From Prosthecobacter vanneervenii (GTDB taxonomy: Bacteria > Verrucomicrobiota > Verrucomicrobiia > Verrucomicrobiales > Verrucomicrobiaceae): DNA of 54,548 nt. The notes below the pieces were generated by a model. The model did no database searches and was not told the origin of the DNA. It saw only the letters and a list, made by a program, of their open reading frames with translations. The position numbers and the translations under genes are program-made. This document shows, piece by piece, positions 9,091 through 19,276 of the stretch. Position 1 is the first letter of the stretch. Each line of letters opens with the position of its first letter. The stretch lies in NCBI RefSeq assembly GCF_014203095.1, contig NZ_JACHIG010000018.1:1-54548 (forward strand), written 5' to 3'.

Positions 9091-9149
9091 TGAGCGCTCA
9101 ACACTATTAGAATCAGTCGATAGAAGGTGCCAAACGTGTCAACGTTGAC
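9091..9149. promoter_or_regulatory. Two palindromes in the divergent promoter region
   Basis: Between the flavodoxin gene (minus) and the hypothetical gene at 9180 (plus) lie TGAGCGCTCA (9091-9100) and GTCAACGTTGAC (9138-9149), both perfect palindromes. The second is extended by a matching CG/CG pair outside one mismatch. Their place in a divergent promoter suggests regulator binding sites; the regulator is unknown. Confidence 0.4.
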
Positions 9150-9179
9150 GCGAGATATGCAATCATTCAAATTAGAAGC

Positions 9180-9845
9180 ATGAAGGAAGAAGAAGCCGTT
9201 TTTGTGTTGGGTAAAAAGTTCAGCTTCGCCCGAAACGAAGGAGAAAATCTTCCCACAACACGCGTGCGCGTTGGCAGCTCAATGGTCCTGCCAGAGGAGC
9301 TTGCAGACGAATATGACAAGCATTTCCCGCCAGGACCGAGAAAACACAAACGAGAAACCAACCGCGTGCTGAAATATGAACTCACGCTCGTTTTGGATGT
9401 CGATCGCAGCCCCGTCGAACATGGTTTGCGATTCTTCATTGAGGGACGCCCGATCGATGTCCTGGCAGATCATGCTGTTTTTTACGGAGCCGCAGCCAGC
9501 GAGTATCAGACGCTCATTTCTTCGAATAACAGCAACCGATATGACATCATTCGTGGGCACAGAATGACTTTTGTCATCGACAAGCTGGAAGAAAAAATGT
9601 CGGTCAAACAAGCCTCATTTTCTTGTGGCAGCACCCCTTGCAGTGAAGTGCCCATCATGGGCAGATTAACCACCTGGCTCCGAATAGAAGACTACGGAAT
9701 GCACGACCCGGTTTATTTTCCCTTTGTGCCGTTTGATGCCTTTTGGAAAACCTGGAACTGGTACGTTGATCAACGCTCAAAGCAGATTGAGCAGCTTCGA
9801 AACATGCCGCTGCCGTCCTTTCCTCCTGAGATTCTAAACGATTAA
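9180..9845 (+). CDS. Hypothetical protein (no family recognised)
   Basis: 221 aa. I do not recognise this protein. It has no signal peptide or membrane segment. It looks like a soluble mixed alpha/beta protein with a beta-rich middle (YELTLVLDVD, HGLRFFIEGRPID) and an aromatic C-terminal part (about residues 175-200: YFPFVPFDAFWKTWNWYVD). Base composition is intermediate (30 of 60 bases GC at 9421-9480), lower than the sulfatase that follows. Together with the HNH gene this marks the 6.9-9.9 kb stretch as accessory DNA. It diverges from the flavodoxin/zeta operon and ends 54 bp before the next sulfatase. Confidence 0.65.
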   Translation: MKEEEAVFVLGKKFSFARNEGENLPTTRVRVGSSMVLPEELADEYDKHFPPGPRKHKRETNRVLKYELTLVLDVDRSPVEHGLRFFIEGRPIDVLADHAVFYGAAASEYQTLISSNNSNRYDIIRGHRMTFVIDKLEEKMSVKQASFSCGSTPCSEVPIMGRLTTWLRIEDYGMHDPVYFPFVPFDAFWKTWNWYVDQRSKQIEQLRNMPLPSFPPEILND

Positions 9846-9899
9846 CCATCACCTCTTTTCCTGAAGCAACCCGCGACTTCCCGCGTTTGCTGCTAATCC

Positions 9900-11339
9900 A
9901 TGAAGCGCCTTCTCCTCCTCACCCTGCTCCTCCTCGGCGCATTCGCCCACGCTGCGGACAAGCCCAACATCATCTTCATCCTCGCCGATGACATGGGCTA
10001 TGGTGATGCTGGCTGCTTCGGCCAGAAAACACTCACCACGCCCCATCTCGACAAAATGGCCGCACAGGGCATGAAGTTCACCCGCATGTACGCCGGCTGC
10101 ACCGTCTGCGCCCCGTCGCGCTGCGTCCTCATGACCGGCCTGCACACCGGCCACTGCCGCGTGCGTGGCAACGGCGAAGGCCATATCCCCGACGACGACC
10201 TCACGCTTCCCAAGGTCCTCAAATCCGCCGGCTACCACACCGCCTGCATCGGCAAATACGGCCTCGGCAAACCCATCCCCCTCGACGACCCGCAGCGCAA
10301 AGGCTTCGATGAATTCTTCGGCTACGTCGGCACCAGCCACGCGCATAACTTCTACACCAAAGCCCTCGTCCGAAACGGCAAGATCGTTGAGCTCCCCAAC
10401 ACCGTCATCCCCGGCTCCGCCAAAGATGCCAAAGATTACTCCGACAGCGACCTCGTCGGCACCGGCGTCGCTCCTCTCGATGGCCGCAAAGCCTGGGTCC
10501 CCCAGCTCCTTGCCGATGACGTCCAGCGCTACCTCGGCGAACGCGCCAAAGCCAAAGAGCCCTTCTTTCTCTACTACGCCTTCAATATCCCCCACGCCAA
10601 CAACGAGGCTGGCAAAAACTCGCCCCTCGGCCACGGAATGGAATCCCCCGACTACGGCGAATTTAAAGACAAGGACTGGCCCGATGCCGAAAAAGGCTTC
10701 GCCCAGTTCATGCGCTTCCTCGACAACGAGGTTGGCAAAGTCCTCTCCCGCCTCAAAGAACTCGGCCTCGCCGAAAACACCCTCGTCATGTTCTCCAGCG
10801 ACAACGGCCCCCATCAGGAGGGCGGTCATCAAAGCGACTTCTTCAACAGCAACGGCGACTTCAAAGGCATCAAGCGCGACATGACCGACGGCGGCATCCG
10901 CGAGCCCTTCATCGCCTGGTGGCCCGGCAGGATCAAAGCAGGCACCACCAGCGAACACGTCTGCGGCTTTCAAGACATTCTCCCCACCCTGGCGGATCTC
11001 AGCCTCACCAAACTCAGCAGCGATCCCCAGCTCGACGGCATCTCTTTTGCCCCCACCCTCCTTGGCAAATCAGATCAGCAACAGCACTCCCACCTTTACT
11101 GGGCCTTCGATGAACAGGGCGGCAAGATCGCCGTTCTCAAATGGCCCTGGAAACTCATCCACCTCAACACCGGCGCAGCTCCGAAAAACCCAAAAGCCAA
11201 AGGCAAGCCCAAGCCCCTCGAAAAACTCCTCTACAATCTCGAAACCGACATCGGCGAAGAAAAGAACCTCGCTGCCGAAAAGCCTGAAATCGTCGTCGAA
11301 CTGGAAAAACTCATGCAGGCCTCATACCGCGCGCCTTAA
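9900..11339 (+). CDS. Secreted arylsulfatase (family S1, Cys-type)
   Basis: 479 aa with a leucine-rich signal peptide cleaved near AHA (residue 18). Metal-binding D30-D31 lies in LADDMGYGD. The maturation motif is C70-A-P-S-R74, the canonical CxPSR. The third active-site motif reads GKYGLG (K119) instead of GKWHLG, so the usual active-site His is Gly; this separates it from the sulfatase at 86 and suggests a different subfamily and substrate. SSDNGPHQEGGH carries the second metal site, near residue 300. It hydrolyses sulfate esters in the periplasm or outside. The stop overlaps the end of the convergent DUF3592 gene by 18 bp. Confidence 0.93.
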   Translation: MKRLLLLTLLLLGAFAHAADKPNIIFILADDMGYGDAGCFGQKTLTTPHLDKMAAQGMKFTRMYAGCTVCAPSRCVLMTGLHTGHCRVRGNGEGHIPDDDLTLPKVLKSAGYHTACIGKYGLGKPIPLDDPQRKGFDEFFGYVGTSHAHNFYTKALVRNGKIVELPNTVIPGSAKDAKDYSDSDLVGTGVAPLDGRKAWVPQLLADDVQRYLGERAKAKEPFFLYYAFNIPHANNEAGKNSPLGHGMESPDYGEFKDKDWPDAEKGFAQFMRFLDNEVGKVLSRLKELGLAENTLVMFSSDNGPHQEGGHQSDFFNSNGDFKGIKRDMTDGGIREPFIAWWPGRIKAGTTSEHVCGFQDILPTLADLSLTKLSSDPQLDGISFAPTLLGKSDQQQHSHLYWAFDEQGGKIAVLKWPWKLIHLNTGAAPKNPKAKGKPKPLEKLLYNLETDIGEEKNLAAEKPEIVVELEKLMQASYRAP

Positions 11340-11819
11340 AGCCCCGCGTACCATCCCCACCCCGCCTGCCACAAACAGCAGCGGAAACCAGATGGAATAC
11401 AGCGCAGCCCGCGAGCCATGCTGCAGCACCGCCTCATCCGGTGCTGTCGGATTCACATAACACACTCGCTCCGTGCCGGGAGGAAACTCCTGCTGCCTCT
11501 GCATCGCCACATCCAGATGCGGCGTAGGCGCTGCCTCCACTTGACGGATGCGTGTGCTGCGGTGCTTGCTGCCTGCAAATTCATACTCATAGCGGATCTC
11601 CACCCGGTGCGCGGGATCCGTGTGCGGAGTCGGGCGCTCGCCCACCACTTTGGACGACACGATTCGGCACGGCACCTGCACCCACTTGCGCGTCATCTGC
11701 GCCTTTTCATACGAGAGCCACATGCGCCAGGCAAAGAATGATCCGGCGATGATGAGGAACACTCCCATCGCTCCCAGCCACAAGCGGCCTGATTGAGATG
11801 CAAATTGATTCTGCGACAT
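11322..11819 (-). CDS. DUF3592 membrane protein
   Basis: 165 aa. Two membrane helices (about 14-32 and 142-160) bracket an extracytoplasmic beta-rich domain. The pattern CRIVSSKV, RYEYEFAGSKHRSTRI and GTERVCYVNPTAPDEAVL is that of DUF3592 proteins; the last is the common PG..v.vyyNP.dP..AVL signature. No function is established for the family. The 3' end overlaps the sulfatase gene tail to tail, and the gene diverges from recJ with a 77-bp gap. Confidence 0.8.
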   Translation of the reverse strand: MSQNQFASQSGRLWLGAMGVFLIIAGSFFAWRMWLSYEKAQMTRKWVQVPCRIVSSKVVGERPTPHTDPAHRVEIRYEYEFAGSKHRSTRIRQVEAAPTPHLDVAMQRQQEFPPGTERVCYVNPTAPDEAVLQHGSRAALYSIWFPLLFVAGGVGMVRGALRRAV

Positions 11820-11896
11820 GGCTTCAGGGGAAGCAGGCTTTGACTACGCTTCACACGTGTTCCATACAGAGATGCGACCATCTCGCAAATTTCCAC

Positions 11897-13627
11897 ATGT
11901 CCGACCCCGTCCCCATTTCCATACGTCCGCCGCGCTGGCTGCTCAAGCCTGCCGTGGAGGGCGCTGCGGAGCTGGCGGCAGACATGGGGCTGCCTCCGCT
12001 CATGGCACAGTTGCTCGTGCAGCGCGGACTCACTACCGTGGAAGAGGCGCGCGATTTCCTCGTACCCAAGCTCGCCACGCTCGGAGACCCCACTGTGCTG
12101 CCAGAGATGGGCCTGGCCGTCAATCGCATCCTCCGTGCTGTGGACGCTAAAGAAAGCATCGTGCTTTATGGCGACTACGATGTGGACGGCGTCACCTCCA
12201 TGGCGCTGATGCATCTCATCCTGAAGGCCTATGGGCTCGACACACACCTCTTCCTGCCCACCCGCATGGAGGAAGGCTACGGACTGAGCATGGACGGCAT
12301 CGCCAAATGCTACGAGCAGTTTGGCAAGCCCGCTCTCTTCATCGCTCTGGACTGCGGCACCACCTCGCTCAAAGAAGTGGCCAAGCTGCGCGCAGATGGC
12401 GTGGACTGCGTCATTATTGACCACCACGAGCTCTCCCCCCTCGGCCGTCCGGACTGCCTGGCGCTGGTGAATCCCAAGCTCGGCACCGCCCACCACTACT
12501 TCTGCACTGCAGGTCTTGTTTTCAAAGTCTCCCACGCCCTGCTCAAGGCGCGTATGATTCCCGGCTACGATCTCAAGGAGACGCTCGACCTCGTGGCCCT
12601 GGGCACCGTGGCAGACTTGGTGCCGCTCATTGACGAAAACCGCCTCCTCGTGCGGCGCGGGCTCGAAGCCCTGGCACAGACGACACGCCACGGCCTCAAG
12701 GCCCTCAAGCAGATCGCCGGGGTGGATGGCATCGTGCAGACCCATCACGTAGGCTTTCGTCTTGGCCCTCGTCTCAATGCCGCAGGGCGCCTCGACACCG
12801 CCGCTACCGCCTTGCAGCTCTTGCTGGCTGCTGATCCCGATGAAGGTGCCATGCTGGCCGAGCTCCTCGAAGCCCACAACAAAGATCGCCAAAACGTCGA
12901 GCAGCAGGTGCATGCCGAGGCCGAAGCTATGCTCGCCGGTATCGGTGATCTCGAGTCCGTCTCCGCCATCGTCCTGGGCTCGCGCTCTTGGCACCCGGGC
13001 GTCATCGGCATTGTAGCCTCCCGCATCTCACGCCTCTGCCACCGCCCCACCATCCTGGTCTCCATTGATGAAAACGGCATCGGCAAAGGCAGCGGCCGCA
13101 GCATTCCCGGCTTCTCCCTCGTCGAGGCCATCGACATTTGCCGTGCCCACCTGCTCGGCGGCGGCGGCCACGCCATGGCCGCAGGTATCTCCGTCCACGA
13201 GGACAAGATCGACTCCTTCCGCACCGCCTTTCAGGAAGCCGCCCGCGAGGCCCTCAGCAAGGAGGCCATGACCGCCGTGCTGGAACTCGATGCCGAGGTC
13301 AAGCTGCGCGATCTCTCTCTGAGCTTCTTCGAAAGCTACAAGCTCCTCGAACCCTTCGGCCAGAAAAACCCGGAGCCCCTCTTTCTCTGCCGCAATGTGA
13401 AGCCCAAGCTCCCGGGCCGCATCATGAAGGACAAGCACCTGCGCATCATCCTCACCCAGGAGGGAGCCTCCATGGAGGCACGCTGGTTCAATGCCCCCAT
13501 CGGCAGGCTACCCCCCGCCCCGTGGGATGTGGCCATGCGTATCCAGCGCGGCTGGTTCCGTGGCGTGGAGCAGTGGCAGCTCACCCTGGAGGCCGTCCGC
13601 ACCGCAGAATCCGTTCAGCGTGGGTGA
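11897..13627 (+). CDS. recJ: RecJ single-strand-specific 5'-3' exonuclease
   Basis: 576 aa from ATG 11897 (MSDPVPISIR); an in-frame ATG at 11798 would add 33 unrelated residues and run back into the divergent DUF3592 gene. DHH-family motifs are present: motif I in LYGDYDVDGVTS (about residues 90-101), IALDCGT, the DHH motif in DCVIIDHHEL (about 175), and the DHHA1 domain ending in GGGGHAMAAG (about 418). An OB-fold domain makes up the C-terminal 110 residues. RecJ degrades single-stranded DNA from the 5' end in recombination and mismatch or base-excision repair. The length is standard. It overlaps the convergent DUF1287 gene by 13 bp. Confidence 0.96.
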   Translation: MSDPVPISIRPPRWLLKPAVEGAAELAADMGLPPLMAQLLVQRGLTTVEEARDFLVPKLATLGDPTVLPEMGLAVNRILRAVDAKESIVLYGDYDVDGVTSMALMHLILKAYGLDTHLFLPTRMEEGYGLSMDGIAKCYEQFGKPALFIALDCGTTSLKEVAKLRADGVDCVIIDHHELSPLGRPDCLALVNPKLGTAHHYFCTAGLVFKVSHALLKARMIPGYDLKETLDLVALGTVADLVPLIDENRLLVRRGLEALAQTTRHGLKALKQIAGVDGIVQTHHVGFRLGPRLNAAGRLDTAATALQLLLAADPDEGAMLAELLEAHNKDRQNVEQQVHAEAEAMLAGIGDLESVSAIVLGSRSWHPGVIGIVASRISRLCHRPTILVSIDENGIGKGSGRSIPGFSLVEAIDICRAHLLGGGGHAMAAGISVHEDKIDSFRTAFQEAAREALSKEAMTAVLELDAEVKLRDLSLSFFESYKLLEPFGQKNPEPLFLCRNVKPKLPGRIMKDKHLRIILTQEGASMEARWFNAPIGRLPPAPWDVAMRIQRGWFRGVEQWQLTLEAVRTAESVQRG

Positions 13628-14208
13628 TACCGGTAGTGCCCGGTAATCGGAAACTCAAACAGCCGGTTCTCATGCCTGGGTCCGCTGCCGATGTTGTGCA
13701 CGATCCATGGCGTCGCACTGCCATCGGTAGCAGGCACCACGATGGCAATATGCGGTAGATTCTCCGGCACCGTACAGGTGATGATGTCTCCGGGCAGATA
13801 ATCCTCCGCCCTCTGCGTCACCGGCAGCGCTGCCCCGCGTCGTTTGAAAAACGTCTGCAGATTCGGCACTCTCCGGTGGTCGATGTTTTTGTCCGTGCTG
13901 CGCAGGCCCCAGATTTTCGGGTATGAATCAAAGGCCCGCTTCATGTCCTCGTGCACCAGCTTTTGCAGATCAATGCCCAGCGCCCGGTAGCTGCGGATCA
14001 CCTCATCCGTGCACACGCCCGTATCCGCAGGCACATCTCCTCTCGGATAATCCAGCACCACATACGCAGGATCGTAGCGCACCGTATGCTTCACCCGCTC
14101 CAGCGCCGCCTGCACCAGCCTCTCGGCAAAGGACGGCGCAGCAGTCTGCGCCATGCACGTCAAGGCGAAGGCTGAGAACAAAAGGCATACGCGGCACAAG
14201 AAAATCAT
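13615..14208 (-). CDS. DUF1287 exported protein (NlpC/P60-like fold)
   Basis: 197 aa from ATG 14208, which gives a signal peptide (MIFLCRVCLLFSAFALTCMA); the longer frame to 14271 lacks one. The core carries the DUF1287 pattern: YDPAYVVLDYPRGDVPADTGVCTDEVIRSYRALGID near residues 44-80, then YPKIWGLRSTDKNIDHRRVPNL, then GDIITC and HIAIVV. In this family the Cys of TGVCTDEV and a downstream His look like a cysteine-peptidase-type active site, and the fold is related to cell-wall hydrolases. Substrate and role are not established (YijF in E. coli). It lies 73 bp downstream of the Gfo/Idh/MocA gene on the same strand. Confidence 0.85.
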   Translation of the reverse strand: MIFLCRVCLLFSAFALTCMAQTAAPSFAERLVQAALERVKHTVRYDPAYVVLDYPRGDVPADTGVCTDEVIRSYRALGIDLQKLVHEDMKRAFDSYPKIWGLRSTDKNIDHRRVPNLQTFFKRRGAALPVTQRAEDYLPGDIITCTVPENLPHIAIVVPATDGSATPWIVHNIGSGPRHENRLFEFPITGHYRYHPR

Positions 14209-14281
14209 GGCTCGATTCGACACGCAGAAGCTAAGCGGCGTTGAACTTATATCCCCCACTGTGCAAGACAATCCACCTCCC

Positions 14282-15460
14282 TTAGAGCAGCGTGAGCGGA
14301 TTCACCCGCGTCTTCAGCGGAAAGGCCACCCGCTGCCCGTTCAGGCGATGGGATTCAAAAATGGCGCTGATCATCTCGATGGTCTCCCTCCCCTGCGCAG
14401 CATTACAAAGCGGCGCACGCTTTTCCTGAATCGCCGCGATCAGATCCAGCCCCGCCGCCTCATGGCTGGAGAGCTTTTTCCCCAGATCCGCGATGGGCTC
14501 AGCCTTATCCACCCCCGCTGTGGTGATCGGCACCCACTTCCGTGGCTCCTTGGCCGCCGGGTCAAACGGACTCCCCGTGCACAGATGTGCCACAGGCTCT
14601 TTGTCGATGCGGAAATCAATAATTCCCTTGGTGCCGATGATCTGCAGGCCAAACCCCGCCTCTTTCGTGCCTGCGCTCTGGATCGAATCAAAGAAGAGCG
14701 GCATGCCGCCCGCCAGTTCAAAGCGTGCATGCACCTCATTGCCAGCCAGCGAGCCAATTCCTTCGTCCCCCTCCTTCACGTCCGCCTTGGTCACGGGATT
14801 CCCCGCTTGCAGCACGGTGGCGCTGCATGCTTGCGGCGCCCCACCAAAAAACGTGGCCAGATTAAAGATATGGCAGCCCAGCACCCAAAGATCCAGCGAG
14901 CCTCCACGCGTATCCTCCTTGCCACGTCCGCGCATTTCCAGCACACGCCCTATGACACCATCCTGGATCAGCTTTGCCACCACCGGCAGCGCAGGATGGT
15001 AGCGGTTGCGGTGCGCGATGGCGATCTTGGTACCCGCCTTGTCCGCTGCCGCGATGACCTCGTCCACCTCCTCCAGGCTGCGGCAAAACGGCTTCTCAAT
15101 ATAAACGCCCTTCGCCCCGGCCTGAATCGCCGCCAGCAGCATGTCACGGTGCTGGTCGATGTGCCTCGGCCCGATTGCCACGAGGTCCGGCTTGGTCTCT
15201 GACAGCATGGCCTTGTAATCGGCAAACCCTTTGCTCACCCCCAGCTTCTTCAGCTCGCCAGCCAGCCCTTTTTCGTCCGCATCCGCGACTGCAGCGATTT
15301 CGACCGTGGGAATCTTGAGCCACATGGTATCAAGACCGTGACCATAGCTGCCTCGTCCGGTGTGTCCGATGATAGCAACCCGGAGCTTGGAATCAGCGGC
15401 GGCCAGGCTTGAGGTGACAAATACGGCAGGCAGGGAGGCGAGGAGACGGCGGCGGTTCAT
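14282..15460 (-). CDS. Secreted Gfo/Idh/MocA family oxidoreductase
   Basis: 392 aa from ATG 15460. The start MNRRRLLASLPAVFVTSSLAAAD is a signal peptide with an Arg cluster, compatible with Tat export of a protein that has already bound its cofactor. The Rossmann motif follows as VAIIGHTGRGSYGHG, with AAVADAD ending the second strand. The family EKP motif is in VYIEKPFCRSLEE. Members oxidise, reduce or epimerise sugars with NAD(P). Exported members are common in Verrucomicrobiota and Planctomycetes but their substrates are unknown. It diverges from the hybrid kinase with a 175-bp gap. Confidence 0.9.
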   Translation of the reverse strand: MNRRRLLASLPAVFVTSSLAAADSKLRVAIIGHTGRGSYGHGLDTMWLKIPTVEIAAVADADEKGLAGELKKLGVSKGFADYKAMLSETKPDLVAIGPRHIDQHRDMLLAAIQAGAKGVYIEKPFCRSLEEVDEVIAAADKAGTKIAIAHRNRYHPALPVVAKLIQDGVIGRVLEMRGRGKEDTRGGSLDLWVLGCHIFNLATFFGGAPQACSATVLQAGNPVTKADVKEGDEGIGSLAGNEVHARFELAGGMPLFFDSIQSAGTKEAGFGLQIIGTKGIIDFRIDKEPVAHLCTGSPFDPAAKEPRKWVPITTAGVDKAEPIADLGKKLSSHEAAGLDLIAAIQEKRAPLCNAAQGRETIEMISAIFESHRLNGQRVAFPLKTRVNPLTLL

Positions 15461-15635
15461 GAGCAACAGGAACGTTAGCACCCGCCCGAAAAACTCACCA
15501 GGATGTTTTCATTCCACCCAGAAAGCTGGAGAAACCACTCATAAGCGATTGTGAATTCACCTTTTGAGTTTGTTTGCTCCATTTTTTGTCTATCCATGCG
15601 GGCTGCTTATCCCGCAGCTCCCCCACCACCCACAC

Positions 15636-17726
<2,091 letters not shown>

Positions 17727-17728
17727 CC

Positions 17729-19063
17729 TCAGCGGTACTCCGTCATGCCGTCAAAGCCGTGCACCACTTGCACGGCATGTCCCAGTTCTTTCAAAATCTG
17801 TCGCGTCAGGTTCAGCTTCACCTGTAGTGCATTGTCATCGTGGTCAGGATCATGATGCACCACGACCCACTTTTTGGCCCCCACCAGCTTGGTCAGCGCA
17901 CAAGCCGTGGCCAGATTGGAGTGCCCCCAGCCGATGCGTTTGGGATAATCCGTCGGCAGGTACTGCGCCTCGTGCACCAGAAGATCCACCCCGTCCAAAA
18001 ACCTGAGGATGGGCTCATAGGGCACGACTAGATCCGAGTCACGTGTCAGCGTCACCGGCGCGCCCGTGTAGCCTTGGAGGAACTCATTGTCCGGCACAAA
18101 GGCCACGCTCCAGCCGTCATGCTCCACCTTAAAGCCCACCGTGGCGCCGGGATGCTGGGTAAACTCCCGCGTCACCGTCACGTCTCCGATTTTCACCGGC
18201 ACGTCATCCAGAAACACAAAATTGATCTTGGCGCGCAGATCTTCGCGCTGGATCGGGAAATAGTCCCGGTCCATCTGGCCGCAGAGCAGAGATTCGATAT
18301 TCTTCCCAAACCCGCGCTCCCCATACACCGTAATCTCATACCCGGGGATGTAGATTGGCGTGAAAAACGGAAAGCCCTGGATGTGATCCCAGTGCGTGTG
18401 CGTGATGAAAAGATGAATGTGGCACGGCCCTCCGGCCAGGAAGGACTGCCCCGCCTCACGCAGGCCGGATCCAGCATCAAACAGGATTCGTTCTTTGCCC
18501 GTGTTGTACTCGAAGCAGGTCGTATTGCCACCATGCTGCGCATAGCGCGCTCCGCATACGGGAATGGACCCTCGCGTGCCCCAAAGCTTCACATGCGGGC
18601 GCTTCGTATCCAGCACCGGTGCATACTGCTCCGCCACAACAGGCAAATGTTCACGGTGGGTGATCCCTTTCGTCGTCCCCGCTTCATGAAAATACTGGCG
18701 CAGTTTTTCGATCAGCAGCGCAGGGTCAAAGGGCTTGATCAGCACATCCACTGGACCAGTCTGCTGGATGTGTTTCAGCTCGGTGGCATAATCTTTCGCC
18801 GTGCAGACGATCACCGGCAGGTGTTGCGTGGACTGCTGCGCCCGCAGGTGCCTCAGCACCTCCAGCCCGTTCATCTTGGGCATGATCAGGTCCAGCACCA
18901 GCAGGTCGGGCTGAAACGCCTCCATCAGCTCCAGACACTCTTCTCCATCCTCTGCCACACGTACGATGTAGCCGTTCGTCTCCAACGCATGAGAGAGGCG
19001 CATGGACAACGCACGCACGTCTTCAGCCAGCAGGATTTTTTTGGGTGGGGTTGGTTGCACCAT
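17729..19063 (-). CDS. Response regulator fused to metallo-beta-lactamase-fold hydrolase
   Basis: 444 aa from ATG 19063; any longer frame would read through the tRNA-Pro gene. Residues 8-125 are a receiver: acid pair E14-D15, phosphoacceptor D58 in LVLDLIMPKMNG, T88 and K110. Residues 158-440 are an MBL hydrolase. KLWGTRGSIPVCG and HGGNTTCFEY open the fold, H222-T-H224-W-D226-H227 binds two metals, and QHPG, VPDNE, HEAQY and GHSN supply the later ligands. This MBL subgroup (COG1235-like) includes phosphodiesterases, so a nucleotide or phosphodiester substrate is possible. No DNA-binding domain is present: phosphorylation would control hydrolysis, not transcription. It ends 2 bp from the hybrid kinase stop, which suggests a signalling pair. 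Confidence 0.92.
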   Translation of the reverse strand: MVQPTPPKKILLAEDVRALSMRLSHALETNGYIVRVAEDGEECLELMEAFQPDLLVLDLIMPKMNGLEVLRHLRAQQSTQHLPVIVCTAKDYATELKHIQQTGPVDVLIKPFDPALLIEKLRQYFHEAGTTKGITHREHLPVVAEQYAPVLDTKRPHVKLWGTRGSIPVCGARYAQHGGNTTCFEYNTGKERILFDAGSGLREAGQSFLAGGPCHIHLFITHTHWDHIQGFPFFTPIYIPGYEITVYGERGFGKNIESLLCGQMDRDYFPIQREDLRAKINFVFLDDVPVKIGDVTVTREFTQHPGATVGFKVEHDGWSVAFVPDNEFLQGYTGAPVTLTRDSDLVVPYEPILRFLDGVDLLVHEAQYLPTDYPKRIGWGHSNLATACALTKLVGAKKWVVVHHDPDHDDNALQVKLNLTRQILKELGHAVQVVHGFDGMTEYR

Positions 19064-19103
19064 GTCTTGCCTCGGTCTTCTCAAATAAAACGTGCAGAAA
19101 TGG

Positions 19104-19180
19104 TGGTCGGGCTGGCGGGATTCGAACCCACGACCTCTTCGTCCCGAACGAAGCGCTCTACCAGGCTGAGCCACAGCCCG
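19104..19180 (-). tRNA. tRNA-Pro (anticodon CGG)
   Basis: Read on the minus strand, the acceptor arms are CGGGCTG and CAGCCCG. The D arm contains GCTCAGCCTGGTAGAGC, the anticodon arm is CTTCG-TTCGGGA-CGAAG with anticodon CGG (reads CCG, proline), and the T arm contains GGGTTCGAATCCC. A CCA end is encoded after the discriminator A. It lies 40 bp upstream of the receiver-MBL start. Confidence 0.96.
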
Positions 19181-19276
19181 CCTTGATCATTGCTGACTCT
19201 TGCGGTTCCACTTTCGGCATTGCTGCGTTCCAGCGGTCGGGACAGTATCTGTAACCTTTTCAGGGAATCGCGCAAG

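Noticed and set aside
19064..19174. N-terminal extension of the receiver-MBL protein
   Set aside because: It is encoded by the antisense-free tRNA-Pro gene and its flank; the ATG at 19063 gives a normal receiver start.
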